A stretch of DNA of 64,000 nucleotides from Angiostrongylus vasorum (taxonomy: Eukaryota; Nematoda; Chromadorea; Rhabditida; Metastrongylidae), in assembly GCA_018806985.1 (NCBI GenBank), contig JADANN010000466.1, positions 1,054,001 through 1,118,000 of the forward strand, given 5' to 3'. Shown one piece after another: positions 43,861-56,365 of the stretch. The position numbers and the translations under genes were made by a program. Each line of letters opens with the position of its first letter. The stretch's first letter is position 1. A model generated the notes under the pieces. That model did no database searches. It was given only the letters and a program-made list of their open reading frames with translations, and was not told the origin of the DNA.

Positions 43861-44349
43861 TCGTTATCCACGAGCTTTACTTTCCAGCGATTAAATTTTG
43901 TATCATCATGTTATATAACCCAGTGACCAAGGAACTCATTTCGATTTAGATGAAGTCGTCGTTGACAGCGACTAAGAAGAAGCTGAAGACTCAACAGACA
44001 ATGTAAATTTAGCTGTGCTTTATGGATGTGAGTGACATAATGGCTTCTAACAAACGAATAGATCACATGCACACTTTCTTCTTCTACGATTTTTCTGCGG
44101 CACCGAGGTAAAACTGCGTCTGAGTTTTCTCAAAAAATTGCTTGCTGTACTGTCATCTAATCGTATCACGATCCAAACCAGACGTGTGCCAAGGACATTG
44201 ACAAGCTATGTTGGATGCCATGATACAAGGATCTTTTCAAACTGTCATGACATCAAATATGCTTTAAAGTACACAAAACAGGTTTGCACAATTTGTAAGA
44301 GATTTGGATATTAACGATTTGGAAGTGCAGAAGCATTGTTTCTGTAAAA

Positions 44350-44621
44350 AATAAAGCTCTCAGCGTTCATCAATCTCTGAACGATGCGCCATGGATTCGA
44401 CTTCATTAAACATCGTTTGGAAGTGATTGAATGCATATATCGCCTGTATAATGACTCGCAGTGGCCTACCGTTGTATCGAGTCAGTGCTGCTATCCTCCC
44501 AGAAAAGTCCGGTACCAATTTGCCGACCCCGAAGGGAGGGAAGGCTTGGTGGGCCATAGGCGCGGGGATGGATTCCACGTTTGTGTTGCAGGGCGCCTTC
44601 GACCACTGCGCCACAAACGCC
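44350..44621 (-). mobile_element. SINE1 copy
   Basis: Antisense: taaagctctcagcgttcatcaa, tgcgccatggattcgac, ccagaaaagtccggtaccaa, then box A as ccactgcgccaca at the right end. Confidence 0.78.
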
Positions 44622-44751
44622 ACTGTTTCTATATTGGTCATGAAAAGGTGTATAATCTTTGTAAGATACTTTTGTATGGTGTAAGTTAATGCTTTGTGTA
44701 AAAACTTTCTATGTAAAGTAAGAATTACCGATTGTAAACAAATAGCTTCCG

Positions 44752-45020
44752 TGCTCGGAGGCGCCGTGCAACACACACATGGGATCAATCCCACGCCCAT
44801 GGCCCACTAAGCTTTCCATTCCTCCAGGGTTGGAAAATTGGTGCCAAGTTGTGCCTGGGGAGGATAGCAGCACTGGCTGGACACATCGGTAGGCCACCAC
44901 GAGTCACTGTAAAGGCCAGAAATACATCCAACCACCTCCAAACAATGCTTAATGAAGTCGAATGCATGGCGCATCCCTTAGGGACTCATCAACGCCGAGA
45001 GCTTTATCCTTTTATCTTTT
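44752..45020 (+). mobile_element. SINE1 copy
   Basis: Starts gtgctcggaggcgccgtgc, box B tgggatcaatccc, 3' end gagctttatccttttatc. It lies head-to-head with the copy at 44350-44621, about 130 bp apart. Confidence 0.75.
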
Positions 45021-45029
45021 ACACAAAAA

Positions 45030-46690
45030 GCTCGTATGTGAACATTGTTGGATACATGTGAATAGTTTAAATTTGAAGTAAAAGTTGTCTGTGTGCAGAA
45101 ATTTCAATTGTGTTGCATTTTGTAACTATAATAGAGATATGTATCGTACATTATGTAGAAGGAGGAAAAAATAGGACAAAATGAAATAAGACACAATTTA
45201 GTCAAATCAGTTAACTAGCGGTTTGGTAAGCTGTAGGAACTTTAGGTTATAAAAGTAAGAATTTGTGAGCACGCGCTCAGAAAACGGCAGTGGTTGTGCG
45301 AATCGAAATTGAAGCCTGCTTTTGAAAGCATGCTGCATGGTATCACATCGATGAAGAACACTGCTAGCCTCTCTTTTGGACACAAACGGTAATTTTGGTG
45401 ACTTTTAGTATACATTTATATTAGAATCACTTCTATGCAAGTCTCCTCGGGTCTCACGGCATGTCAAGCTCACTGGAATATTATAAATGACTGAATGATT
45501 AAAATTCTTCACAACGACCCTAGATAAAAGATATGATACACAATCAGTCCCTGCAGCGAGCGCAACCCAGTGGGGAGGTGAGGGGGGGATTCTGTTTTTT
45601 CATTCGATTCACTAGACTTGTTCGACGACCAAAGTGTACTACATTCTAGCATAGTGTCTCGAAACTTCACAATTTGTTTTGCTAAGTACAGTGGACTTGA
45701 CGGAGAAATTTCTCTGAAAATCAGTTCGGCGTAAATTACTAGGTGTAAAGAATAGCAATCTGGGTTTAACCGCTGGTTCACTTATCTGTTTTCCATATGC
45801 TATAGAATGAATATACGCTCTCAACAGAAAAAAAACATCGTGCAGTGAAATAAACCACCGGAAAGAAGACGTTTTTAAATGAAAGAGTCGTGTCCACTTC
45901 GGAAGTTAATATGCGCATTGAATTCAATGCTATTTGCCCGTTGCTGCGCGGCATTTACCAACGGCAGATGCCATAAGAAGCTTTGTGCAAACCAATTCTG
46001 ATTACATTCTACACAAAAAGCTAGTGAAATAGGTCCTAGTTTCAAGGAGCCACAGTGATTTTATCGAAATGATCTGTCACTTGGTGTTTTTAAGAAAAGC
46101 ATTAATGACAGCTCACCTCTGGTAACTCGCTTATTGTGCATTCTTTTTCACATGTGCATACCATGTAATGCCCTTTTTTCAACTCTACACTTACCCTACA
46201 AAAAAATTTCAAAGAATATTACTATGGATAAGAAGAAATTCTACAAAGGGGAAAGTAACTTCGAGTTTTCTTTGGCGTTTTTCGTTGAAGAAGCAGCTTT
46301 TACAGCATGATCTATAGGAAGACAGTTCCGTTCTTTGTAATACCTCAAAACCTCAAATGAACAGTCCTGTGGTCTACGTGGCTTCTTTGAGTAGAAATCG
46401 TTAACCAATTGATGCTCAACATATTTCGTCGGTCATGTGAACGGGATGATACGTAAACGTTTTCAAATAGATAAGTCTTTTGGTAACCAAATCATTGATA
46501 ACATAAAGCAAAGGACATTTTGCCGACATTCTATTTCATACGAACTGCCATTGTTGAGTTAATGCGAAGTTGTAAGATTTATACTCATTAATTATTGATG
46601 CCGATTGTTTACATAGACTCGGCCTTTTTAAGTTATTAAGAAACCCTTGAATTGTTGTCTATCACAAGTTCCAGCTATGCTAAACATAAT
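45030..46690. other. No supported gene
   Basis: An open stretch at 45509-45781 (minus) has a possible acceptor (ctgattttcag) but no recognised motif. Otherwise AT-rich intron-like DNA. Confidence 0.35.
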
Positions 46691-46712
46691 CTAGGCTATA
46701 ACACCATAAGTG

Positions 46713-46990
46713 GCTACGCGTGTGGCGCAGTGTTTGGAGGCGCCACTACGACAGACACGTGGAATCGATCCCCGCGCCCATGGCCCACCAAGCCATCCAT
46801 CCCTCCGGGGACGGCAAATTGGTACCAGACTTGTCTGGGAGGATGGCAACACTGGCTCGATGCATCGGTAGGCCACCGCGAATCATTGTAAAGGCCAAAT
46901 ATGCCTTCAATCACCTACGACGATACTTAATGAAATCGAATGCATGGCGCATCCAGGGATTCATCACCGCCGAGAGCTTTATCCTTTTTC
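46713..46990 (+). mobile_element. SINE1 copy, near-consensus
   Basis: Box A gtgtggcgcagtgtttgg, box B tggaatcgatcccc, body attggtaccagacttgtctg, 3' end ccgagagctttatcc. Confidence 0.8.
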
Positions 46991-47119
46991 TATGATGGTA
47001 ATTAACATTTTTTGAGTAACCAAGAGGTTGTTCAAACTCAGTCAAGCACTTTCATAGCTCAAGCAGAAGAACACAATCCTTAAATATCACTAGCTTTGAA
47101 AACAGCTTCTTTTAAACGC

Positions 47120-47260
47120 TCTTCCTTTATTATAGTGGCAACTTTTTATTTGTTGCCTATTACGACTTTCCACGCAGGGCACCATGTGAAACACAACCAC
47201 TATGTCACGAGGTTTTTCCAAAACTTGGACCTCAGGACCTGCGATTACCCTTCCCGGGCA
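47120..47260 (-). mobile_element. SINE3 relic
   Basis: Antisense: tttgttgcctattacg, acaaccactatg, ttggacctcaggacctgcg. Confidence 0.4.
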
Positions 47261-47339
47261 ATCTTTATTTAGTTTATTTGCTTTCCAGGTATTGCTGGGG
47301 CCTGCTGAACAGAGTCTCACATGGGTGACGAATGTACCT

Positions 47340-47795
47340 GGCTGTGGTCAAAAAATCAGCTTGAGTTATGGTACGAGGTCAAGTGTGATCACAAGGCACT
47401 GCTCCTAGCGGTTCATTTTTGGATTTTTGGAGCTTATCCAGAACGCCTCAAGAATTTTAAGCGCAGCTGTTTCGGATGTGTGTGAGAGGATAATAGCTTA
47501 TTTCGTTGCAAATGAAATACGGGACAAATCGGAACTTATCATCACCGGGCTTAGCGTTTGGCGACATGGTGTCCCCACCGAATCTATCCTGAAGAGCTAC
47601 GGTTTCGTAGCTATTAGAAATAGCTATTTCTGCGGCGACTACAGGATTCTTCCTCCTGTTCCCTTCCTGAGTAAGCACTGGTTCGAGACATGCTTCTCAC
47701 AAGCGCCCCCTACTAGGTGTAAAAGTGAGAGGAGAGGCAGTGAACATTACTGCACGAGATATTATGCCTGTGTGACGGAGTCAGGAAATAGATGA
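47340..47795 (-). pseudogene. Decayed Penelope-like element
   Basis: 47360-47470 aligns with 27390-27500 (PLE C-terminus: ggtcatg-like start, gatttttggagcttatccagaacgcctcaagaa). 47560-47790 aligns with 27990-28190 and with 3130-3330 (tacggtttcgtagctattag, cttctcacaagcgcccc). The segment between is shortened, so an internal part was lost. Confidence 0.68.
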
Positions 47796-48089
47796 AGTGC
47801 ATTGCATCGTATGGGTCTCCATCTCAGGTTTTGATACATAAAACTTACTAATGGCAACTTTTGCATTCATTCAAGAGCTTGCCCAAATCACATGTTGCTC
47901 CAACCGTGGTCCGTGTAAAGCTATCCTCCACCCATAGTATTTTACAAGAAGCTTTTTCGAACTGGCTCATTGACAGGTAATTTGATTGCTCGTTAACTGT
48001 TATTCAAATTCCAACCGCCATGGAGAATCGTGATGTTGTGTGGAAAACATGTGTATAATAAGAAGCATAGAAAAAAATCAATAAACTCA

Positions 48090-48775
48090 AAACCTTAATG
48101 ATGCTGAGATATTTGCAAAACTCCGCAGCGCAGGTGTCTATGGTGGGGAACGAACGCGCTATTGTCCTTCGTTTCCCGGGAGTAGTGCGCTCACCACCAC
48201 ACCATGCGGGTCCTTCGTTTCGCCTGTCTCTCAGCTAGTTCTATTGATCTTCTGCCATCAGCAATCACCCGTCAGCGGGATTGATCTGGAGAGCCCAAAT
48301 CGGCAATGAACCCTGTTAAGCTGAGGCTGCAGTTACAATGACAATTTTAACTTATTATTTACTGCCTACTCTTTTTTTAACGGCAGGGTATATACTGCGA
48401 AATATAACTTTAATGATGCTAAGATATTTGCAAAACTCCGGACCGCAGGTGTCTATGGTGGGGAACGAACGCGCTATTGTCCTTCGTTTCCGGGGAGTAG
48501 TGCGCTCACCACCACACCATGCGGGTCCTTCAGTGATTGCTGATGGCAAAAGATCAATAGAACTAGCTGAGAGACAGGCGAAACGAAGGACCCGCATGGT
48601 GTGGTGGTGAGCGAGCTACTCCCTGGAAAGGACAATAGAGCGTTCATTCCCCCACCGTAGACACCTGCGGTCCGGAGTTTTGCAAATGTCTCAGCATCAT
48701 TGAAGTTATATTTCGCAGTATATACCTTGCCGTTAAAAAAAGAGTAGGCAGTAAATAATAAATTAAAACTGAAAA
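48090..48775. mobile_element. SINE3 inverted array
   Basis: Two antisense units (48090-48400 and 48405-48535) followed by one sense unit (48535-48775). The last antisense and the sense unit face each other directly and pair over about 115 bp. Both antisense units share an unusual ccttcgtttc(c)cggggagtag insertion, so one derives from the other. Confidence 0.7.
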
Positions 48776-48962
48776 CCGTTTCAGATTCTGACAGGATTGC
48801 GGTTGTATTTGGTTCATAGTAACAAAGAACAGCATACAACTCTTAGAACGATAGGGAAAAAGTGTTTTCTGTAATTCTATTTTGCTCCTAAACACCTATT
48901 CTTTCCGGTCATCGAAAAAATTACCGGCTATTTTCGAAAAACCAGTAGGTCTGTTACTCACG

Positions 48963-49856
48963 TTAGATCAGGGATCGCCTCAAGCTGCAAACACACAGAT
49001 TTGTACTTTGGGCGTTAAGGTTTTCTAGCCTAGTAAGGATTGTTACAGCTACAACTGTGCATTCGTAGAATGCTACTATACATACTGCCATGGTGTACGC
49101 TCTTATGGTGTTCTGAAGCTGAATAGACTTCAAAAGAAGTGAGGGTACGTTTTCTAGCCATGAAAGCCGGCCACGTGCGAAATTAGTGTGCGAGTAACTC
49201 ATGTTAACCAGTTATTGAAAGGGATTATAAAAATTGCAGACGATTTATAAAGCACAAAACTTATACGCACGAACATCGCAGCATTTGAAGAGCGCCACCA
49301 GTGTGGACGAAAAAAAAGGCGGAAGGGAACGAATAAGTGGTGGAGGTCGTTCTAGCAGTGGAAACGGATCGTATAAGTAACAAGTTATCGAAATGCTGAA
49401 ACGTGGTCAGAAAAGGCAAATGGAACACCAACCACGCTTTTTATACGGTTGGTGTAGCCATATATGCGATCACCATAAGCAGAACAGAATTCTCCTTCAT
49501 AATATGGGCGTTCGAAAAGCCACACAGGGTTTGAATTTCCCCGGAACGAAGTCCGTTTCCTAAGAAAATATGTCTTCAGAGTCTTCTTTAAAAGAGCAAA
49601 TCATGTGAACCGAAAACGAAAAAAGGTGAAGTTCTCCTACATGAAATTCTTTACAGCTACTACGATCACGCTGAAGTTGACCACCAGTGAACAGTGTTAA
49701 CAAACAAGCACCGATGAGCTTCATGGTTGCAAAACTAAACCCTACCCAATTGGTAGCTGAAAGAATAGAAAACAGTACCGATAAATTATCATAACGCGTA
49801 CGAAGTCTCATAACGCTCTGTTCAGTTTTACAAACACGAATGTTGGTTGTTTCCAC
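48963..49856 (-). CDS. Exon candidates, possibly an ABC transporter membrane domain
   Basis: Open frame 49856-49560 reads TTNIRVCKTEQSVMRLRTRY then DNLSVLFSILSATNWVGF. This resembles the 'tIRay..E..f.....D......f....RW...r' stretch of ABCC (MRP) second membrane domains. Some 450 bp further on, 49133-49100 reads LQNTIRAYTMA before a donor (gcagtatgt), behind an acceptor-like tctattcag. No Walker A or LSGGQ exon was found in the window, so both the family and the exon limits are tentative. Confidence 0.28.
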
Positions 49857-49896
49857 GTTGCAGGACTTTTTACGTTTTCAAAAGAGACTTTGCTAC

Positions 49897-49922
49897 ATAT
49901 ATATATATATATATATATATAC
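49897..49922. repeat. (AT)n microsatellite
   Basis: About 13 uninterrupted TA units, then acaaatata. Confidence 0.9.
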
Positions 49923-49954
49923 AAATATAATTACATATGCATAGAAGCGACTGG

Positions 49955-50195
49955 CGTGCAGTGCAGTGATTGGAGGCGCCACAAGCGATCTATCGCAGCT
50001 GGCTCACCGAGCCCTCCATCTCTTCGGGGTTCGGCTAACTGGTACCAGGACTTGTCTGGGAGGTTGACAGCACCGGCTCGATATATCGGCAAGTCACTGC
50101 AAGCCATTTTAAAGACCATATATGCATTCAACCACCTCTAATGATGCTTAATGAAGTCGAATGCATGCTCAGCGCCGAGAACTTTATCATTTATT
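49955..50195 (+). mobile_element. SINE1 copy
   Basis: cgtgcagtgcagtgattggaggcgcc, ctaactggtaccaggacttg, caaccacctctaatgatgc, gagaactttatc. Confidence 0.75.
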
Positions 50196-50224
50196 AATAT
50201 ATGTAAATACTACCTATATAACAC

Positions 50225-50800
50225 TTTCCACTGGTCGTTGAGTGGCCGTAGCGGGCGCTAGTAAATTTTTTCATCTATTACTGTTGCGTGCAAAAAGTAG
50301 ACAACGCTGTCTTTAGGGACTCGCTGAACATCATATCTTTCTTCTAGGCTTTTCTTAAAGAACTCTAAATTGGGTAGGTGATTTTCCTTCAGTGCGCTTG
50401 GCATCCCAAGGAATCCAGTAGCTAACGGCTCTCCCTATATTGGATGTCGTTTACACGCATCACTTGTCCCGAGCACCTGATTCTGGACATTTTGGCGTGT
50501 AGAAAGGGGTCTCTGGTTTTTGATCGCTGACGTAGGTCGAGGCTTTGGATCCATTCACGTGAATCATAGTGGATGCTTTTAGCACCATCTCTTCGACTGT
50601 GAACTCGGTAGCGCTGTTTGATCTTTCATCATCCATACGTAGCAACCATGATTCGATGTATGCATTAGTGCAGAGGAAATCATGGAGTCGAAAAAATGTG
50701 AACAGAGTTCGGTGTTCTTAGTCCTCTTCACTATATTTTCGACGCACCTGATGGTTTTTAAAGCAGCTGTGCTGAGGTGGTATGGCATTCTTGAACATCT
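50225..50800 (-). mobile_element. RTE 3'-end relic
   Basis: Antisense match to the last 600 bp of the RTE copies: gtcgttgagtggccgtagcgggcgc, catatctttcttctaggc, tagctaacggctc, ggcatcccaaggaatcca. Heavily diverged, so older than the four large copies. Confidence 0.75.
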
Positions 50801-51340
50801 TCTTTAATGTCGACGTTAGCGTATTCGCGAGCAGCTACATAGATTTTAATACAGCTCTCTTCAGCCGTTTACATTACTCTACAGGGTTTCCTTACCACTA
50901 TTCTTTTAGTGTTCTCACTGCTCGTCCAATTCAGATGTTATGTCAGACGTGGCAACTGGAAATCTATTGTCTCCACTTAACAATTTACAGAAACCTCTTT
51001 TTTTGCAACAAATTAATTTCGAAGCTATAGAGTATTATTCATTGCTTCATTCATTGCTTTCGGATAAAATGTACCCAAAGAGAGTATGGCTAGTTAAGAG
51101 ACGCAAAACCCCCATACTTGAATACTGTAAGCCGGTAATTGGGGGGAAACGTTTCCTCATAAACCGCCGAAGCGACATCTTCAAAGTGGCTTGGTGCTCA
51201 GAGAGTCAAGAGTGTGTTAGTCAATGCGTTTCAGCACAGTTTACCTTTTGAAACAGTTATCGAGCATTATAGTCACTTTATTTTTACAAGTAATCTACTA
51301 GCTAAAAATTGCAAATTTGTACACACACAGTATATACCAA
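50801..51340 (+). other. Unassigned stretch with an open frame
   Basis: 104 codons are open at 50940-51251. The segment 50925-50975 (agatgttatgtcagacg...ggaaatctattg) is inverted-similar to 56375-56430, so at least part is an unclassified repeat. Confidence 0.3.
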
Positions 51341-51341
51341 G

Positions 51342-51580
51342 GATAAAGCTCTCGGCGTTGATCAATCTTTGAGGGATGCGCCATGCATTCGACTTCATTA
51401 GCATCGTTGGAGGTGATTCAGTGCATATATGGCCTTTAAAATAATTCGCGGTGGCCTGCCTATGTATCGAACCAGTGCTGCTATCCTCCCAGAGAAGTCT
51501 GGTACCAATTTGCCGACCGCGGCGTCGATCCTATGTGTGTGCTGCAGAGCGCCTTCGGGCACTGCGCCATATGCGCCACA
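51342..51580 (-). mobile_element. SINE1 copy
   Basis: Antisense: gataaagctctcggcgttgatcaa, gatgcgccatgcattcgac, ccagagaagtctggtaccaa, with the head lost beyond ctgcagagcgcc. An AT-rich microsatellite follows. Confidence 0.78.
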
Positions 51581-52212
51581 GTATATATATACATGTATAT
51601 AGTATACCTATATATCCTACATATAGCTTGACAATATTGGGTACTAGCAGCGACAACAATAACAATAACAACTTGTAATTTTTTACTTCTAATTGAGGTC
51701 GACGGAGATTACTCAAAGATTTTAATACATGCTCGAAAGCAGTTACAATCTTCCCATATAACTACCATGATCTACAACATTCACATAAACCACAGTAATC
51801 TTCACACAAATCACAATGTCTTCAGATAGAAGATCGTTGCGATGATGCAGGTGATGTACACATCACACGATCACTACTGAAACATTCCAAACAATAATGT
51901 CTCCTACAATGGCTATTCCTAGTGTGAATCTTTCTTGCACGTGTGGGCATGTGTTTTGTATGGCAAAGAGCTGTAATAGCCTATTGAGGTCGTACATATC
52001 ATCTCCATTTCTTCATGAGAACACTAGCCGTACTTACCACTTTCCTGTCCTACTTCAAGTGAACAGCGGGTAACTATTTGATCACTTGTGCCTACCATTT
52101 GTTTCATAGTGGCTTTAAATTATTAGAAGCCTTCGTGACCTCAGAAAAGGTTCGTTTCATGGACTGTGAAAAGCATGAAAATGTCTTTTTTGCTACTTTA
52201 ATATCACATGTA

Positions 52213-53975
52213 TCACCTGCAGTCCCGTTGGTCGTCGAGTGACTCGAGCGGGCGCCAGTAAGTCATCCATTTTTCCCTTATCGTGTGCAAGAGTAGCCCA
52301 ATGGGTTCTTCTCGCTCTGGAGACTCGTCGAGCATCATATCTTTCTTCAAGGCTCTTTGTGAAGAACTCTGACCATTGGGTCGGTGGTCTTCTTGCAGTA
52401 CGTTTGACATCCCGACGAATCCATTCACTAACAGCTCTTGTCTATCGGTTGTCATTCATACGCATTATGTGTCCGGCCCACCTTGTCTTCGATTGTTTGG
52501 CGTGCAGAACTGCACCTTTGATTTTTGATCGTCGATGCAGATCGGAGCTTCGGATCCCTTCCCTTACTTGTGTGGAACGGGACACTCCTAGCATAGCCCT
52601 TTCGACTGCGCGATCAACAACGCTAAGTGACCTTTCATCCTGCTTACGCAGCGACCAAGTTTCTGACGCATACGTTAGGGCAGGAAGTACCGTTGAGTCG
52701 AAAAGGTGGGCACGAGTCGGGTGTTCCTTGTTCTCTTCACTACATCCTCGATGCTCCTGAAAGCAACCCAAGCCGCTCGTTTCCTTCTGTCCCAGTTCTG
52801 GAGTCATCATACTGATCTCCCCACCTAGATAGATATAAATGGAGCATTCGGCAATATTTGTTCCGTTGAGCATGAATGGGGCATGCGAAACCAATCCGTT
52901 CTTCATGAACATCGTTTTTTGTGAGGTTTAGTCGAAGACCAATCTTTCCACAGGTTCTGTCAAAGTCGGCAAGCATACGTTCCGCTTGGCTAATGTTTGG
53001 TATTATAAGAACGATGTCATCAGCAAAGCGAAGATCGTGTAATCGACGACCATCGATCGTCACTCCCATATTATCCCATTCCAATGTTGGCATGACGTTC
53101 TGGAGGGTGGCAGTAAATAATTTTGGCGAGATGGTATCGCCTTGCCTAACTCCTCTTTTGACGTCAGTGATAATATCGTCGTAGAATGGTGATACCTTGG
53201 TTGTGAAATTTTTTTACAGCTCACGAAGAATCTTTATGTACTGAGGTAAGGACTCCTTGACTATCCAGTGCTTCCAAGACTGCTTCTATCTTGACTGAAT
53301 CAAAGGCCTTTCGTAAATCGATGAAGGTGAGACAGAGCGGTCTTTTGTACTCTCGCGATACTTCAACGAGCCTTGTTACTGTGTGGATGTGGTTAACCGT
53401 ATAAATCCTTTTCGAAAACCCTGCTTGCTCACGTGGCTCTCCTTCGTCCAATGTTGTGTCAATCCTGTTTAGGACGACTCGAGTGAAAAGTTTGTAGACG
53501 ACAGACAGTAAGCAGATTGGACGATAGTATCCGATATCCTGTAGGTCACCCTTCTTGAACAATAACACGGTCTTGCTGGTCTTCCAGTGGGTAGGGACCT
53601 TGCATTCAGACAGGTAACGTGTAAAGAGCCGAGCCAGTGTGTTTACGAGGACTAACGGAAGGTTCTTCAGGTGTTCTGGTCTTATCCTGTGCGGACCTGG
53701 TGTTGTTCGATGTTTCACCGACGAAATGGCATTTCGGATTTCGGAAGGAGAACCGGTGGTACAACATATCCGTCCTCCTTTATTTCATATGACGGAAGAT
53801 GGACGTGGCTATCGAAGAGATCTGAGTGGTACTCGTGAATAATTTTCTCCATTGCCTTTCTGGACGCTGTAACTGTTCCGTCTGGGCTTCGGAGTGCAAT
53901 CATCTTGGTCTTGTGCTTGGCGAAGCTTTGGTGGGCTTTGCGAATGCTTTCCTCAGCCTCTGCAGCCTCGACCAT
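52213..53975 (-). pseudogene. RTE reverse transcriptase, frameshifted
   Basis: Blocks in order: 53975-53715 (RSPDGTVTASRKAMEKIIHE); 53718-53221 (PICLLSVVYKLFTRVVLNRI, LTFIDLRKAFDS); 53093-52740 (catalytic FADD intact in LRFADDIVLI); 52912-52442 (YLGGEISMM, ALTYASETWSLRK, WAGHIMRMNDNR). Catalytic residues are present, but at least three frame changes prevent a full protein. Confidence 0.85.
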
Positions 53976-54144
53976 TACTGGTGCTCGTCTCTCTAGAAGA
54001 TCTTCTTTTATAGGCTGTCTGCATTGTTTTGCAAGTTCGCACGGTTAGTTCGCGGTTGCATGCAGCTTATGCGATTTCACGCTGACGTATCAGCTAAAAT
54101 TTCTAGAGACAGACGTCTCTTGGTAGCTTTCAAACTCTCGACAT

Positions 54145-54931
54145 TCACGGCGCTAACGTGAAGATGTTGAAGAGTCTATCGTATTCCTCGTCGATGGTAT
54201 AGACAACAGCGTCTTCCCAACAGCAGACTAATGAATCGAATAAGTCCCAGTTTGCGGTGGTTCTGGGACCTCGGTTTCTGAATTTAGCGCCTTTTTTCGC
54301 CTTTGCGCGAGAAATAGAATCTTGCACTAAGGAGACGGTGGTCCGATCCCATGTAGAATTTTGGGTCAACAGCGAAATTGGTTAGGCAATACTTTCTATT
54401 TACTATGATGTGTTCTATTTCTTTATGGTACTCTCAATTGGGGGACTCCCACGTCCAGCGCTGAGGGTGGGGCTTCTGGAATTGTGAGTTACCATGGATT
54501 GTCTTGGCCGTCATGATAAACTCAGACAGCCGCTCACCTTGTTCGTTCCATTCTAATCCGTTGGTCCCAATGTGACGTTCTTCAGACGTTCTTCTTGGTC
54601 CAATCTTGGCGTTGAAATCTCCAGTGATGACCTTGAAGAATGTGTGGTCTTCTCTGTAGAACTTCTCCAAGTCCACATGGAACGCTTCGACTTCTTCTTC
54701 GTCATAGTTTGATGTCGGCGCGTAAACGACGAAGATTGTCAAAGTCGGTATTGATCCACATCTTTTTAATCGTAAACGTCCGATTCGGGTTGTTAGTTGT
54801 TCGAATGAATCAATGTTCATGGACAAACTCGTGTTGACGAGAACGCCGACGCCGCGGACTCCTCTACTGTTGCATGTTCCGAGGAACAGTTCTTCTCTGG
54901 TGTCACAGGCGGCGTTGAATGGTGGCGTCAT
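54145..54931 (-). pseudogene. RTE endonuclease, frameshifted
   Basis: 54931-54434 has [15 protein letters not shown] and [10 protein letters not shown], and ends at the HPQRW region. The remainder with MTQNSTWDRTTVS (54369-54145) is shifted and has lost the SDHR catalytic pair (DRTT). Includes a segment (RIGRLRLKRCG) missing from the copy at 39498. Confidence 0.8.
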
Positions 54932-55849
54932 CTCGTCTCGGGTACCTTATTGTTCTTGCTTGTATGAGCAAATCTTCTATTGAGGACTCGGATGCAAGTG
55001 TACGTGCATTGTAGGTACAGAACGTCACCATAGTTCTTTAAAACCCAGGCAGCTTCCATTGGCCCTGAGATTTTAGCAGCCTCTCCGTACTCGTCCTACC
55101 CAACGCTGCGAAATTGGAGGCTCTTTCGGGGTAAGGGGAATGAGGCCCGTTTTTTTTTACTGTGTTTAACATTTTTGATACCCACGTATAGCTTGCTGGA
55201 CTCTAAACGTGGGGGCTTGGTATACTCACGGCTAGCTTGCCAGGCTCTCCCAGAGTGGACGTGGAGCTTATTTGTTGGAGGCGACTCCTAACGGCCTCCC
55301 ATATACTTCCCTGTCACTTGATTGCAGGCTTTTTGGCCTAATTGACTCGTAGAATACAATCTGCATAAACTAGGACGTACCCACACACGCGTGCATGAAT
55401 ACAAAGTATGTGCCAAATTGGCGCAGCAGAAACAGGGAGTCCATCCTCTGGATCCACCTGCGTCTCAGGGAAACATACTGTCGCTCTTGGTCCGTGATTA
55501 ACCCTCTATCCGCCACCGGGGGACGCGTCACGTAGCCTCGCGACTAACCGGCTGTCGGGATCCCTCATGTGAGAGAGATCCGTTGACTTCAATATACCTC
55601 TCCGATTCTATTGCGCTACCAAATGTCGCTGTTCAACTTTCAGTGGATGAGTTGTCTAGGAAGCCTCTGCCCGTTTTTGCTACAGCAACAGCAATAAGAG
55701 GGAGCCTCCAGCAAGGGTAATGGCAAGTTTGAAGCCCATTTGAGGTTCCGAGTTTTGCTCACATCGTGGAACGATTCCGCGCCCTACCCACCTTTAAAAA
55801 AGAAATATCCAGTAAATAAAAGTTACAACGACGATATTTTTTAATCAAC

Positions 55850-56000
55850 ATGGCCTGGTGAGGAAGACTCAACTTGATGCGAAGGCGAAGAGGCCACCTC
55901 GAGACGAAGAAGAAGCACGAACTATCCACTCGGATCGTGGGCTCTGATGAAGATGAGGACGTCAAAAGGTTAGCCCAATAAATCAACGTCTTGTAAGTTT
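55850..56000 (+). repeat. PLE 3'-end fragment, second subfamily
   Basis: Resembles 10830-10920: cggatcgtgggctctgatgaagatga and gcccaataaatcaacg, then ttgtaagt. Confidence 0.5.
55939..55976 (+). ncRNA. Hammerhead-like relic (copy 7)
   Basis: Stem I gggct/agccc is perfect, core CTGATGA is intact, and stem II gatg/cgtc pairs with one G-U. GAAA reads AAAA and GTC reads GTT, so it is probably dead. Confidence 0.5.
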
Positions 56001-56099
56001 ATGAAAGATAGAATACATGTTGATTGGTAATACCAAGGTTAAAGGTAAGTCGGCTTTAAAAATATTGATATTTTTAATTTTGAGCGACCTTTCTTTCAC

Positions 56100-56365
56100 G
56101 TCTACTATGCAGATCTCAGCACTTGCATCCGATTTCTTTCGTTGCATCCACGAACTATAAAAGGGCCTTTTCACCTTTGAGCGTGAGTTCGATTGCTCCT
56201 TGAGGGATTTCCTTTCGTCATGAATGTCGCTGAATGCCTGTCCAGTCGATTCTATTTGGAGTAGTGAGATAGCAGGGCTAAAGTGTTCCCCACCCGGATT
56301 GCACAGAGTTAACTATTTTCAAGCAAGTCTGGTGCCAACATTCCCCTGCCTAAGAGAGATGAGAG
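56100..56365 (-). mobile_element. SINE2 copy
   Basis: Antisense: tgcagatctcagcacttgc, catccacgaactataaa, gctccttgagggatttcctttcg, cagtcgattctatttggag. The head is lost. Confidence 0.62.

Larger units (their letters stand above)
52205..55575 (-). mobile_element. RTE-type LINE, full-length copy
   Basis: About 3.37 kb on the minus strand. 5' leader 55575-54960 (antisense twin of 12660-13270), endonuclease, RT, C-terminal block, and tail ending caggtgatacatgtg at 52205. Coding parts are split over several frames by indels, but RT motifs are unusually well kept. Confidence 0.88.

Noticed and set aside
49560..49856. A firm ABC transporter gene call
   Set aside because: Only a short membrane-domain resemblance exists; no Walker A, LSGGQ or Walker B exon was seen in the window.
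53221..53718. A working RT gene at 52.2-55.6 kb because FADD and FIDL motifs are intact
   Set aside because: At least three frame changes separate the RT blocks, and the endonuclease has lost its SDHR motif.
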